DNA of 64,000 nucleotides from Metellina segmentata (taxonomy: Eukaryota; Arthropoda; Arachnida; Araneae; Tetragnathidae): positions 27,180,548 to 27,244,547 of the forward strand of contig OX375880.1 in the NCBI GenBank assembly GCA_947359465.1. Direction: 5' to 3'. The notes beneath the pieces were generated by a model. The model was not told the DNA's origin and did no database searches. It saw only the letters and a list, made by a program, of their open reading frames with translations. Both the position numbers and the translations under genes were made by a program. Shown here in pieces: positions 43,111-55,331 of this stretch (within the stretch, counting starts at the first letter, position 1; every line of letters starts with the position of its first letter).

Positions 43111-45504
43111 CCCTGTCTTGAGCATGTGTTATTGTATTAACATAAGCTTGTATTTAAATTAAGGGAATCCGGGACACATTAAATTTTTTTTTAAATTAAT
43201 TAATTTAGAATTTTGAATTTTTTTTACTGATTACCCATCTAACTAATAAACAAAATCACAACACAAAACTTTTCCAAAAGTTTTTTAAAAATTTTAAATT
43301 AAAATTTTTTGAAAAAAAAAGAGGGGTCATTTTAAATTGCTAAAACTCAAAATATTTTTGATCTATTTTCAAAATTCTTGCAGTAAATTATTCACAAATT
43401 TATAAACTTTAATTTTGATTCAGCAATTTAAAAAATATTAGTTTAATAAAAAATGAAAAATATTTGAATGAAAATGTTTGAAAATTTTAAGGTACTTTTT
43501 TTTTAAAAGTCATATTTTTAAAAGTAAATATTTGTTTCAAATTTGCTGAATCAAAATTAAAGTATAATGTTTGAAAAAGATATATTCCAAATTTCAGGCC
43601 TTAAACATTATCGGTTTACGATTTATAGCAATTTGAATACAGGAAATCTTGAAAAAATGTATCATGGAGAAAAACGCATTTAAAGTTTTAAAGACAGATG
43701 TTGTTGCCATGACAACAACTGTTAAGAGTGTTAGATTTTCAAAACAAAGCACCACAAAAATTATTATATATCTAGTTCCAATTAAGATAGAAACATTATT
43801 TCAACGTCATTTTAAGCAGAAAAACACAGAAAATTTCTTAAATTAATAAAAAAAAATTTCGAAAATTGGACTATTTTTGTGTCCCGGACCCCCTTAATTT
43901 TGCTCTCTTAGACGCCAGTTGTGGCATCAATTAAAAATGATTTTAGAATTATTCTTTTTGTCTGTGGAATTTTTTCGACTAGCTTTACTTCGACTTCTAT
44001 GCTTTAGCACAAATGATTAATACGGACGCATAGATATATATTTAATGTTACGGCTTCTGCTAGTGTATGTAAATTTGTTATAAATAAATAAACTTTGGAT
44101 ATAGGATTAATTTACTTATAACAACTACATCGCACGAGTATCATCAAGAACATTTTCTTAGAAGTAATATGAATATCGTCACTCAAAGAGAAAAAGGACG
44201 TATGTCTAACAGCTGCATTTTTCAGAACAAAAAAATTAATCGTTTTCTTTATGATTTTATTTTATTTTGTTACGTTTGATTGTAACTTTTATTGGATTGG
44301 CTGATGACATGAGATTTTGACAACAGGTGGAAACCACAAACTGCAACATATAACAATAATAAAAGAAAAAAAAATAGATTTTTTAACCTATTGAAAATAT
44401 TTTAAAATTAAAAAAGTATTCTTTTGTAAATTCGTTATTTTATATTCCACGAGCTAAAATTGTCATTCAACCATTTAACTGTAATTTTTTTTTTAAATCG
44501 GGGTTTCCTTAAACTCTTTTCTACTCAAAGCATTATAAAAATAACAAATAACTCGTTAGTAGGTATTTGAATCGTAATTTTATTTATCAAAAATTTGCAG
44601 TACAAAATTATGTAAATTCTTAAAAGAGTATATCTTCTCTCTAAGTTCATTTATAAAGCGCTGAAATGTTCGGAAACGCATATAAAATTTGAATACATTT
44701 TCAGTATGCAGTATTGTAGTCATGATCAAAAGAAAAGTTATTACAAATTATTTTCTTGATCAATGAATGAAAAATTTGGTGTCCACTAGAGTGAAGATGA
44801 TAGTCGTCTAATATTCACGAAGCGCAAATTGTCAGAATGAACTTAATGGAAAGGCTCTTCTCTTGAGTCTTCTTGGTTAAAATTTCTTTAAGCACTTATT
44901 GATTCGTGTAATCAGTTACAATTTACGCGTATACACGTTCACTCTTCAATTATATTTTACCCTTGATCGAAGAAACGTTAGTTTCTCATCCGAAAGCATT
45001 CCGTAATTCTGAAAAAAGTTGTTTTTTAAAATACTTGAATGATGAACAATCTTTAATTTAGTGTCAAAATTGTGAAATGCTTTGTGGTTACGGTTACGGT
45101 ATTGTCAATCTGCGCCTCTATTGTTAGTTTTAGATTTTGCGTATCGTTGATAAGAAGGGCAAGGTTGCTGGGGCTTAGAATTTATTTTGAGATTAGAAAT
45201 GATTAGTCCTTTGATGGTAGTTTTATTTTCAAATGCTTGGGTCATCAGAGAATGAAATGTCATTTGAATTTTTTCATAAACGTGATGATTTTGAATAGTC
45301 CTGATATATATTTTTGTTCATATTTTCTTACTGAATTTCCTCTTACCAAAACAAAATTTAAGTCTTCCAATATAGATAAAAGCATAGCGAATATCAACAA
45401 TGAAGTAGTTATGGGGAGACTGGAATAGCATCCGTTTCACCTTGCCCTGTTATATTTTGAATCGTGGTGATTTAGACATTAGCAGAAAATGATCAGCAAC
45501 TGAG
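43111..45504. other. Long AT-rich stretch, nothing recognised
   Basis: Very AT-rich, with runs of A and T and many short palindromes around 43180-43560. No coding frame with a motif. A short segment at 45101-45150 (ATTGTTAGTTTTAGATTTTG) recurs at 45792-45840. Confidence 0.5.
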
Positions 45505-45660
45505 GTAGGTAGTAAACGTCATCCTAGAGCAACGCATCGGGTTATTGACGATGATTCGGGATTAATTTCAAATGAAAAGTCCGAGGAAACACCTCAGAAT
45601 TTTGAATCGCGGTCAGATGACGAGGTCAACACCTGAGCTGACTGAGGCACCCCACCCTCA
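45505..45660 (-). mobile_element. SINE-A partial copy
   Basis: CCTAGAGCAACGCATCGGGT, GAATCGCGGTCAGATGACGA and GGTCAACACCTGAGCTGA in family order. Confidence 0.65.
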
Positions 45661-45908
45661 AAATTTATTGAATATAAGAAGGGAATGGGAAATTATTTTG
45701 AAAATTAACGGGAATTTAATTCTTTATTTCGACAAGACGTATGAAAGAGTTCAATTTTGCCTACTAAAAAGTTCTTTAACGTGGAGATAGGTTGTTGTCA
45801 ATCTTCGTCTCTATTGTTAGTTTTAGATTTTGCGTATCGTTAGTGAGCAGGGTATAATTGCTGTTTCCTTGCTATATATACAACGTTATTGTACATAATT
45901 TTTATAGT

Positions 45909-46040
45909 GATGGCTATAAATTCACCGCAATACTCGCCCTCCACAATTTAGAAGTGGCTGAATTCGATAGATGCTAACACTTAGGTGACAGATTACCTAT
46001 TGAATGAGTTGTATTAAGATGACGAGTGTACTTACGTATG
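45909..46040. repeat. Dispersed repeat shared with 34385-34500
   Basis: TTTTTATAGTGATGGCTATA, ACAATTTAGAAGTGGCTGAA and TTCGATAGATGCTAAC align with the earlier segment in the same order. Confidence 0.5.
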
Positions 46041-46529
46041 CGTGGTAATATAGTGGATGATTGCGACCATTGACTGTGCTGACTTTAGCAGCCTAGTGTA
46101 AGCTGTATGAAGAGAGAAGACTGAGGATAACGATGAGTGATACTGTGGTATGAATAGAAGTAGTATCTGTTATCACAGTGCTTTAGACAGTTGATGGAAG
46201 CATTGGCAATAAAACTATTACCGTGGACCATCTATAAAAGTGCAGGTTGATTATTCCCAGCGCTATATGTCGTTTTACAGATGCACTATAAGGCTTATTT
46301 TTGAATTGTCGATCTGTACTCATTATCACTTCCACCAGTTACCAATTTAGTTTAAGACAGTGGAACTTTGTTTGCCAAAAAGTACTCGTACTTCAGGGTG
46401 GATAAAGGTAACACTGTATTGCAAGCTAATATCTGTAATAGAGGATACGGTTTCCACAGATGAAACATATGCTTTAAAATGTATGATTGTTATATTTTGG
46501 GCATGGATATTCACAAAGTAAACACTTAC
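46041..46529. other. Intron sequence, no recognised feature
   Basis: Nothing recognised downstream of the exon donor at 46528-46529. Confidence 0.4.
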
Positions 46530-46682
46530 CAGGAAAGATTCTCGTGTTGTAAAAGTGATAGGATCCGCTGCTTCCATTTCCTGGCAGAAAAACTGCACGT
46601 CGCCATGGTATCGCAGTAACTTGCTTTGCGATTTGGCCAATGAGATGAGATCCAGTGATACGCTGTCCGCTATGAACTCAAC
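46530..46682 (-). CDS. Nrx-1: Neurexin-1 exon, end of LNS2 and start of LNS3
   Basis: This 153-bp exon has 51 complete codons. VEFIADSVSLDLISLAKS and HGDVQFFCQE are the last strands of LNS2 with its closing cysteine. EAADPITFTTRESFL is the linker and first strand of LNS3; the DPITF-ESF phrase is characteristic of neurexins. The acceptor is TTTCCCTTCAG and the donor GTAAGTGTTT; phase 0 on both sides, so skipping it would keep the frame. It joins 26873-27161 in frame. It is the most upstream exon I can find; the region to 64000 contains no other, so the preceding intron is at least 17 kb. Confidence 0.92.
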
Positions 46683-47224
46683 CTGAAGGGAAACAACAGA
46701 CAAGTCTCTTAAACTTCTAAACAATAAACTCTGAAACACATTTCAAACTATGCCGTAAAGTTTATGAATACAGTTTTTTAAATGTGTAAATACAGTCTCT
46801 TTCATTGCTGCTTTGACCATTTGTGATATTTGTTCCTAGGCTGGAATATGAAGACACTGGCCATCAGAAACAAATCGTTCTCCAAACCCACTGTGGTTAG
46901 CATGACCTTAACCTACTATATATGTGTGCATATATACTTTATATATGATCTTATGAGAGAAAGTCTTCATAACTATATGGTTTTACTAAAATCGATTCGT
47001 CTCATATATCATAATTAACTATATCTATTCCCCAGAAAACTTCCATTCACAGTACATGCTATAAACCAACCTTAACCCTCTTTGGTGGTTTATCTTTGCG
47101 TTGAAAACTGTCCTGTATGTGGCCAGCCTGATACAAAAACCTGTTCGAAATTGTCCACAGTTCTATGCAAGGTGCGATTTGTTTTTCCTATTTAGATCTT
47201 CAAGCCCTTCTGGGTAATCGATAA
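46683..47224. other. Intron sequence, no recognised feature
   Basis: Nothing recognised. Confidence 0.4.
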
Positions 47225-47590
47225 TTTTTAATTAACGTCGTACTATAGCAACACACTGTATTTTAAGCTAATATCTGTAGTATATCTGTCCTAATATCTA
47301 CAAGCTACTGACGACGGTCCGGGATCAATCCCCTAAGGGAAAGATCCGAGGACAACACCTCGTAATTATGAACCACGGTCAGATGTCGAGGCAACACCTG
47401 AACTGGAACCCTCTAACCAAACTTCCACACCAATCCAAGGTGAGGACTTTCGGCCACGACAGATTTAAGGTGGACCAGCCGCTTCTACACCATACGCTTA
47501 CAGCCATTCATGCCCCGACCTGGATTCGAACCAGGAACCTTCCGATCTAGAGGCTAACATCTTCCACCATACCGGTTGGTCGGCTCATGC
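47225..47590 (-). mobile_element. SINE-A copy, full length with a small insertion
   Basis: The full order from TTTTAATTAACGTCGTACTA to GGTTGGTCGGC is present. About 45 bp of foreign sequence (TATTTTAAGCTAATATCTGT) interrupts it after GCAACACAC. Part of that matches sequence near 46420 (GCAAGCTAATATCTGTAATA). Confidence 0.8.
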
Positions 47591-47657
47591 CCTCTGGGAG
47601 AAATAGGGCAGTTTTGTCTCGACGAGGTATCTCGTCACTTGTAAAATTGACCAGATT

Positions 47658-48185
47658 TTGATTGACAAGGTAACTCGTCTATTCACACGGAGGATTAACA
47701 TCGTCTTCTGCACAAAAAAAGTTCACATGCATTACCCTACAATACTGGACCGGACGCCAGCGGATTTGCATAAAATCCGACTACTTGTTTGGGGGTGTTT
47801 TTCATGGTATGGCAGACCTTTGAATGTTGTTCCTCGTAATTTGAACTCCGACGCCTACATGAACATTTTGGACAATCAGGTTCTTCCTACGCTCTGGAAA
47901 TTTTATGGAATGGACGCATGTTACTTCCAGGATGACAACGCTCCATGTCATGTTGCAGTCTCTGTCAAGCAGTGGTAACCAGATATGGATGTACAACGTT
48001 TTCCCTGGACTGCTCAGTGTCCCGACCTAATCCCCATAGAACATTTGTGGGACGCGTTAGAGCGACGCTTACGGACCACGGAACCACGTCCGAAATCTAC
48101 AGGTAAGCCGGCTACATTCTTGCAGCATGCAGGAATGGATACACTTACGCATAGCTGGGGATCAAAAGTGGGTAAAAGTGGGTAA
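47658..48185 (+). pseudogene. Tc1-like transposase, C-terminal half
   Basis: Reads RTPADLHKIRLLVWGCFSWY, YFQDDNAPCHVAVSVKQW, a stop at 47976-47978, then in the same frame DLIPIEHLWDALERRL. The Asp and Glu of the catalytic set are present; the first Asp and the DNA-binding region are missing. The tail is out of frame. It is about 85% similar by eye to 63041-63535. R2 repeat sequence (47614-47682) directly precedes it. Confidence 0.8.
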
Positions 48186-48394
48186 ATCAGTTAAGTGGGT
48201 AAATTTCAAAACGAAGAAATTATGTATGATTTTTGCTAGATAAATTTTTTTTTTAAATTACAAATATGACTGCAGATTTTTAAAAGCCATACAATTTTCT
48301 TTACACTGTATCAATTTTATACTACAATATACAAAACTCAATTATTTATGATGAATCGAAAAAAGTATGTTTTCGCCAGCAGCGCAAGGTCAAA

Positions 48395-48585
48395 AAGGTA
48401 CTAACTCCCCTAAACCCTGCTTAGCCAAACATTAAGCAGACAATTTCAATTAATACGGCACACACAAGAAAAGTTTTACTGACTCAGAAAAAAGAAATGC
48501 ACCCAGAGAGGAATCGAACCCACGCAGCTTACAACTCGCAGATTGATAGCGGAGTGGGTGTACCAACTGAACCACGACAGCCCTT
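48395..48585 (-). mobile_element. SINE-B copy, best preserved head
   Basis: TTAGCCAAACATTAAGCAGA, AGTTTTACTGACTCAGAAAA and GAATCGAACCCACGCAGC, ending GTGTACCAACTGAACCACGA. Read on the minus strand the head has clear A- and B-box motifs (GTTCAGTTGGTACAC; GGTTCGATTCC). Confidence 0.7.
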
Positions 48586-48881
48586 CTCTTCTGTTATCAA
48601 AACTTTTCTTGTATGCATGTCTATATGACGTTGTCTATGCTCCGTATAACGAGCCTGGCCATATTTAGACACTGAGCCAAGAAACCATATAATAAAACCA
48701 AGCCTAAATTTCAGAAAGGTTTTGGATTTCTTAAAGGTTGGGTTTAAAATTGTTACGTTATAGATACATATGATAAGTGTAACATAAAATACATTTAGCA
48801 TGAAGGAAATTAAGAAAGAATCCATATTAAAGGGAAATAAGAACAAAAGTTATTGTAAGTACATTGAATTTAATCGAATAA
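48586..48881. other. No recognised feature
   Basis: Nothing recognised. Confidence 0.4.
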
Positions 48882-48889
48882 ACTACTTG

Positions 48890-49695
48890 AGTACAGCTAC
48901 ACTCTACGTTTATGAGTGATGGCAACGGCTTGACGATTTTTTTTGGCGCACTTCTAGGCAAACCATCTGCCGTTACGGTTGTTGTGGTTTTCATGGCAAC
49001 CTCGGCAAATGGAAACTTTCAATTTTCATTTTGAATATTCTAGAAAGTTCTTCCAAAATCCGTTAAAGTCGTTCGATTTCATTGGTTCGTTTGAAATATT
49101 TTCTTTGCTTCCATTGGTTATTTTGATTTTAAAATATCCTTTGATTGGATTAGTCCTTTTAAATCGTTTTCTGTGATACAATTGGTCCATTTATCTGTAC
49201 TTCGACAGTTGTGGAATTTTTATTTTATTATTATAGTTTTCACGAAAGGATTAAGAGTTTTGCTTTTTAGACCATTTTCGTTTTGATTATTTTTTTACTG
49301 AAGAGTTCTGACGTTATCAGATTGTATTATTTCTTGCTTTTTTTTTCTTTTAAAAATCTTTCTCTTTTCCAACAGCTTACTGTATTTGGTGTAATTGATA
49401 AATTTCAGGGTATATTCGTACTCAACATTCGCAGCTTGGTTTTTCTCCCTGTTCACATATGTGTTTTGAAATGTGTTTAAGCTTACTACTTTTTGCGAAA
49501 GTTTTTTGAAAATTATCTTTTAGAACCTTTTCCAAATGTGTTTTCAAGCTTTCATTTTCCGATGTAAAAAGAAAAATTTTTTGAAAGAAGAAGAGTTATG
49601 AAATAGTTATTTCCTTGGCGACTTTAGAAGTGCGCCAAAAATAAAAATCGCCAAGGTCGTTGCCACCGCTTATAAACGTAGAGTGTAGCTGTACC
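48890..49695. mobile_element. GGTACAGCTAC MITE family, copy 3
   Basis: The left arm GTACAGCTACACTCTACG and the right arm ending GTGTAGCTGTACC are flanked by ACTACTTG / ACTACGGT (5 of 8 in place). It shares interior with copy 1 in the same orientation (AAGTCGTTCGATTTCATTGG). Confidence 0.85.
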
Positions 49696-49703
49696 ACTAC
49701 GGT

Positions 49704-51214
49704 AGCTGTAAAGTTATTTCCAAGTATACTACTTACGATCGAATTTTCCAGAAGTAGATAAAATTCACATAAAAATATTCCAAACTGCTATCCCTAGACA
49801 CTGGGAAATGAATTTATAATATTTCCACGGAATTTATATCACCTACAACTTGAATAGATGGAAAAAGCGATGGAAAGGAAAAACTTAATGCTCATTTAAA
49901 ATATTCAGTTCGCATTTTTATGGTGCGTTTTATAAGATCATCATTCTTCATAAGTTTTTGTTTCTCCGCGTTCGCTAGCCGGGTTCTTTATAATTACCAC
50001 AACAGCCACTGGAGAAATAGCCTGAATGATTACACAAAAATACTTCAGCATTTCGGGAAAAATTGCAACGAATATTAAAAATAAGGATAGGCAACGAGAC
50101 AAAAGAATACATGAATATGAAATGATATGGAAAGTGATGCCTATACTGATGTGTGAGAAAAATCTACAGAAATTTCGCTAGTTTTTTTTTAAACTTTTGT
50201 GACTGTCTTTTACCTTTTGCATCTATTTTCATCAACATGAATTCCTTTACTTTTTGAAAAATGATATATCCCTCTTGGATATCGTGATACTAATTTCTAA
50301 AGCATTTGAGTCTCCCTACTGATTTCGTTACATTGTCAAAATAATATTTAAATAATTACTATTCAAACGACTGTTATAAACTAACATGCTCACAAGTTTA
50401 GATGTATTAATTTTTGTGTAAGCATAATTGAGGTAAACATTGACTTTTTGATGTTATTCAATGTTTAAATCTATCTCTGTTATGTTAATTTCATTTGACT
50501 ATATTTATTCGGGATGTGTGCATATTACCAGTATTTATTTTAATTCATAACTAAATCTATAATTAATCACAGTTGCATAGATTTGGAAGCGTTTTATGTT
50601 AATCATAATTCCATAGAGATACTCGTGTTGAGTTTATATCTTGAGTAGCTGCTGATTTATGGCTTAATCAATAATTGTATATTCAGTTAGGGCAAGGTTA
50701 ATAAATAAATATTCATTAACCTTGTTTTTAATTATTTTTAATGGTTTCGTGTGAGCATTAAGCTTATAAGAGACATTAACTACACTTTAAATTAGGTTGT
50801 AATTTTGTTTGCTCGGAATGAGTTTTAAATATTTTCAGTTAAATATTATCATTTTCAAGCAAAAGTAAAGTGATGAGTTTAATGATGATGAATCATGTAT
50901 TTTTCATTTCAGACTAATTTACTAGCGCAAGATATTGTTGTCGTCTGACGTCGTGCTTAACTTTAATCAGTTAATTAATTTTAAGTATTCATGTTTTTAA
51001 ATAGCTCATTTTTAAGTATTCTCGTTTGGCAAAAATAGATGTTAATTATGTTTTTAATTAATTCTTTCTTTCTCTTCGTTGTATGACGCTTCGTTTTGAC
51101 TGAGTTATATTTGTATCAATTTGTAAATAAACTAACAGCACTTTCAAATACTAGTTCTTAAATACAATGAATATCCCTCAAATTAGTTTCCTGTAAAATT
51201 GCCGTAATTCAAAT
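49704..51214. other. AT-rich stretch, nothing recognised
   Basis: No coding or repeat feature seen. Confidence 0.45.
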
Positions 51215-51508
51215 AGGTAATGGTAATGGTAATTTTAGTTAACGCCGCACTAGAGCAACACAACGGGCTATTGAAGACGGTCCGGGATCAATCCTTTAAG
51301 GGAAAGATCCGAGGACAACACCTCGTAATTTTGAACCACGGTCAGATGACGAAGCAACACCTGAGCTGGCACCCCACTCTCCAAACTTCCACACCAACCC
51401 AACGTGAGGACTTTCGGCCACGACAGATTTAAGGTGCACCAGCCGCCTCTACACCATACGCTTACAAACATCCATGCCCGGACCCGAACCAGGACCTTTC
51501 CGATCTAG
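51215..51508 (-). mobile_element. SINE-A copy, left half of an inverted pair
   Basis: It begins with ATGGTAATGGTAATTTTAGT (tail) and reaches the tRNA head at GATCTAGAGGTT. It then meets an inverted copy directly. Confidence 0.85.
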
Positions 51509-51740
51509 AGGTTGGATGTTTGTAAACGTATGGTGTAGAGGCGGCTGGTGCACCTTAAATCTGTCGTGGCCGAAAGTCCTCACGTTGGGTTGCTTCGTCA
51601 TCTGACCGTGGTTCAAAATTACGAGGTGTTGTCCTCGAATCTTTCCTTTAAGGGACTGATTCCGGACCGTCGTCAATAGCCCGTTGTGTTGCTCTAGTAC
51701 GACGTTAACTAAAATTACCATTGCCATTACCAAACGGGCT
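51509..51740 (+). mobile_element. SINE-A copy, right half of an inverted pair
   Basis: GGATGTTTGTAAACGTATGG through CCATTGCCATTACCA. Compared with its partner it lacks about 45 bp in the middle (between CACGTTGGGTTG and CTTCGTCATC). The two arms could fold into a hairpin of over 200 bp. Confidence 0.85.
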
Positions 51741-51785
51741 AAGGAATAATTTCCCTTTACAGAAGGGATGACAAAGTTCATAATA

Positions 51786-52252
51786 TAGGGTGTCCATAAA
51801 TTACTGTCGGGATTTCCTTACCTCATAACTTTTGATCAAAGGACACGACGAAAACAATTGGCATATTCCAAAATAACTCAAACAGGTTTTGTAACACGAA
51901 CAAAGTTACATATTTAATAATTAGCAAAAAAAGAGTTAGGTAGCTTCCACGTGGAAGTATTTCATGGCACGTAACACATCGAGTAGGAAACTCAATTTCT
52001 CGCTTAGTGTTCTCCAGCATTTGCAGTGTAACACTTTGGATCGATCTCTTGGCGGGGAACTGAGTTCCGTTTTGATGTGTTACGTGCCACGAAAAGCTGC
52101 CTCGTGCAAATTACTTAACTTTGTTCGTGTTATTATAAGAACCTTTCGAGCTGTACTTTACGAATACGTCATAATTTTTTTTGTCATGTTCTTTAATCAA
52201 AAGTTATGAGGTAAGAGAGGAAACCTCGACAATAATTTTTAACCTACCTTTA
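51786..52252. mobile_element. Fold-back element with about 200-bp arms
   Basis: TTACCTCATAACTTTTGATC (51819 onward) is mirrored by AATCAAAAGTTATGAGGTAA (52195-52214). ACGAACAAAGTTA, TTCATGGCACGTAACACATC and GGAAACTCAATTTC also have inverted partners. The GGGTGTCCATAAATTA terminus beside TATA suggests a Tc1/mariner-type MITE. Frames inside are not supported as genes. Confidence 0.75.
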
Positions 52253-52310
52253 TATTCACGACTAGTTTTTTTTTGCAGATACATTCTTTTGCAAGTTTCC
52301 TTTAGTATCA

Positions 52311-52382
52311 GGGTTGTGGTAGCTCAGTTGGTAATCGTGGTTTAGCGAGAGCAGGGTTGAAAGTTCGAAACTAGATCCAACC
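52311..52382 (+). mobile_element. tRNA-like SINE head remnant
   Basis: GTGGTAGCTCAGTTGGTAAT (A box) and GAAAGTTCGAAACT (B box) are spaced as in a tRNA. The arms do not pair well enough for a tRNA gene. It resembles the head of the SINE-C copy at 32763. Confidence 0.5.
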
Positions 52383-52399
52383 ATCGCATACATGAGAGT

Positions 52400-52723
52400 A
52401 ATTTGGCAATTTTTAACTAACGTCGTACTAGAGCAACACAACGGGCAATTGACGACTGTCCTGGATCAATCCCTGAGGGAAAGATCGAGGACAACACCAA
52501 ATTACTTTGAACCACGGTCAGATGACGAGGCAACACCTGAACTGGCACCCCACTCTCCAAACTTCCACACGAACTCAACGTGAGGACTTTCGACCACGAC
52601 AGATTTAAGGAGAAGCCGCCTCTACACCATACGCTTACAAACATCCCTGCCCGGACCTGGATTCCAACCAGGAACCTTTCGATCCAGAGGCTAACACCTT
52701 AACCACTATACCGGTTGGACGGC
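52400..52723 (-). mobile_element. SINE-A copy, full length
   Basis: Runs from TTTTTAACTAACGTCGTACT to CTAACACCTTAACCACTATA and CCGGTTGGACGGCC, with a complete head. Confidence 0.85.
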
Positions 52724-52734
52724 CTACAGTTCGA

Positions 52735-53000
52735 AGTGCGTGGCTTGGAAGTTTGAAGAGTGGTGTGACAGATCAAGAATTTATCTCGTTATCTGACCAT
52801 GGCTTATCATGACGAAGAATTGTCATCGGATCTTTCCCATTGGGTAATGGTAATGGTAATTTTAGTTAACGTGGTACTAGAACAACACAACGGGCTATTG
52901 ACGACGGTCCGAGATCAGTCCCTCTTTCCCATCGGGATTAATCGACAATAGCCCGCTGTATTGCTCCAGTCGGATGTAAATTTACCTACCTACCATCTTT
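52735..53000. mobile_element. Mosaic of SINE-A fragments in alternating orientation
   Basis: A forward fragment (52735-52846, GGAAGTTTGAAGAGTG) meets a reverse tail (52847-52922, GGTAATGGTAATTTTAGTT). That meets another forward tail (52925-53000, TCGACAATAGCCCGCTG, ending TTACCTACCTACC). Confidence 0.7.
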
Positions 53001-53773
53001 GTTACAAGATTAATCAGTCAGAAAAGAACGTAGAACTAATCCATTTTCTGATCGTAACTTTGAAACTTCAGGTCTATAATATACAGTAGCCTTCTTTGGA
53101 TTCGGAATTGCCAATTTCAACCCCCCCCCCCATTTCACCAAATAACACGCTCACGCGCTGGGATAACATTTCTATTTAAACTTGCAAATCGCATGTATAA
53201 GGCAGAAAATCTGCTTGAAGCAGTAAGAATTTTCGAACGCTAAGTTCTAGGTGTCATGAAATTTGCATTGCTTATTTTGTCTGGAATTTATAGGTCAATG
53301 CAACTATTTTCAATTCTCTAAGTCCTTTCCTTAAGAACACAGAAGTAAAATTTAACACTGCACATTAAGCAGAGTTCAATCAGCGCAATAACTGAGAAGC
53401 TGTCACGAGCAGAGTAATCGGAATACGAAAAACAAAGCTTATAAACCTTTGCCTCTACTCAGTGAAACTGCTGAGCAAACAGAGTAACGATTTGTTTTGC
53501 CGGAAGAAGAAAAAAAATCCATTGGGCGAAAGCTGGGTAGTAAAGCTAGTGACTGACAAAATATTCCAATTCTATCGAACAGATTTCATTAGCATATTCA
53601 TAGGAAGAATACGCTTATCAAAATTGAGTAAGAATTAAAACTGTGAATGTTTTACACAAAATTTGGAACAAAATAGCGAGTTGTGTTGAAAATGAATGAA
53701 TCATATTGTTCTATGGAAGTACAGTGTAATCTATTAAAAGAAAATTCATAGCAATTACTGTTTTTATGTTTTA
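53001..53773. other. No recognised feature
   Basis: Nothing recognised. Confidence 0.4.
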
Positions 53774-55300
53774 CTAGCAAAATACCCGACCTTACTCGGT
53801 TTGAATTGGTTTACTCTAGATTGAAGAGATAATCAAAATATATAATGACTTACGTTTTTTGTAGAATAAAAATTTATTTTAACATCTTTCGCCATCTTTA
53901 TATTTTCTACAACTTACTTTGGACACAAATCCTACACATGCATATCCATTCATGTAATACATTTCACATACATCGCACAATTGCTGTATGACAAAGCTAC
54001 AAAATGACGAAAGGTGATACTAAGGTTACTACTATAAAAGACGATTTATATGAAGATTTGGAATTCCCTTTCTTAAGTTCTTTTCATGTTCAACTCAATT
54101 AATTAAAATTACGATTTACGGCGAGTGCTCTCGCACTCATAGTCAACAAAACAATATTTTTTTACTTGTGGCACTCTTGCCTCCGGTATGCGACATTGTG
54201 AAATTTTGCAATCTTCTAATGTCATTATTACAACGAATTTTTTAATGTTTGAAAAAGTTCCAGTTTGGTTTAATAAACATTATTATTCTTTCAATAAAGG
54301 CATTATTCTTTAAATAACGGCATTATTCTTTAAATAACGGCATTATTCTATAAATAACGGCATTATTCTTTCAATAACGGCATTATTCTTTAAATAACGG
54401 CATTATTCTTTCAATAATGGTATTACACTTAAAATTTACTGAAAATTTATACTGCCTTACCTAACATTTTTAAGTCTAATACTTTGTGGTGCTGTTGCGT
54501 GTGATGAGAAGGAAAACACATTTATTAAAATAATAAATATTTAAAACAGGAAACAGCGAAGTAAAACAAAATAAAAGATGTCGCAAAAAATTGTTCTAAA
54601 GGTATTAATTTGTGATTCAATTTTATCTCTTGATCTCGCACAGTTGCCACAACTTACAACTAAAAGTGTACAAAATTTAGAAATGTGAAATTAATTCAGA
54701 GCGAAAGAACCAGAAAAAATATCACTGCTCGCGCGATCTTGTTCATTCTCGTTTCATTGAAAAATATCGTCTGTCCCAAATATTCTTAAATCGTTTTCAT
54801 TGCGCAAAGAATAAAAATAAGACTCAAATAAATGAAGTATCAGAGATGAAATTCCATAAAAAAAATTTTTTTTTGAAGAATAATTACTTTTTCAGCAGTA
54901 CTGGTAAAGCAATCGAAGTAATCGTAATATTCAATAGACATTCCAATTTTTCCAAAACTACCAAATTATGGTTGATTTGAGTATACTTACTCAGGTGTTT
55001 TAGCATGAAACTCAACTAAATATAACAATAAAGAAATGTTTAATATTGCATTCACTAAACTAATAGATAATGTATAAAATAAAATACAATGCAATCAAAT
55101 ATCTGGAATACAATTCATGTGATGTCTACACAAACACACTAACACAAAATCGAGCATAGAACAGAAAGACGGACAGACAGACTTTTGCAACCAATGCCAC
55201 TCACTAAATGAAGATAAGTACTCACTGTATGCAAATTTTCATGAAAATATCTTAAACCGCGTGGACGTGTATAGGGCACAACATACAGACAGACAGACAG

Positions 55301-55331
<31 letters not shown>

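Noticed and set aside
52311..52382. Possible tRNA gene
   Set aside because: Box motifs are present but the cloverleaf does not close, and a second similar head occurs elsewhere.
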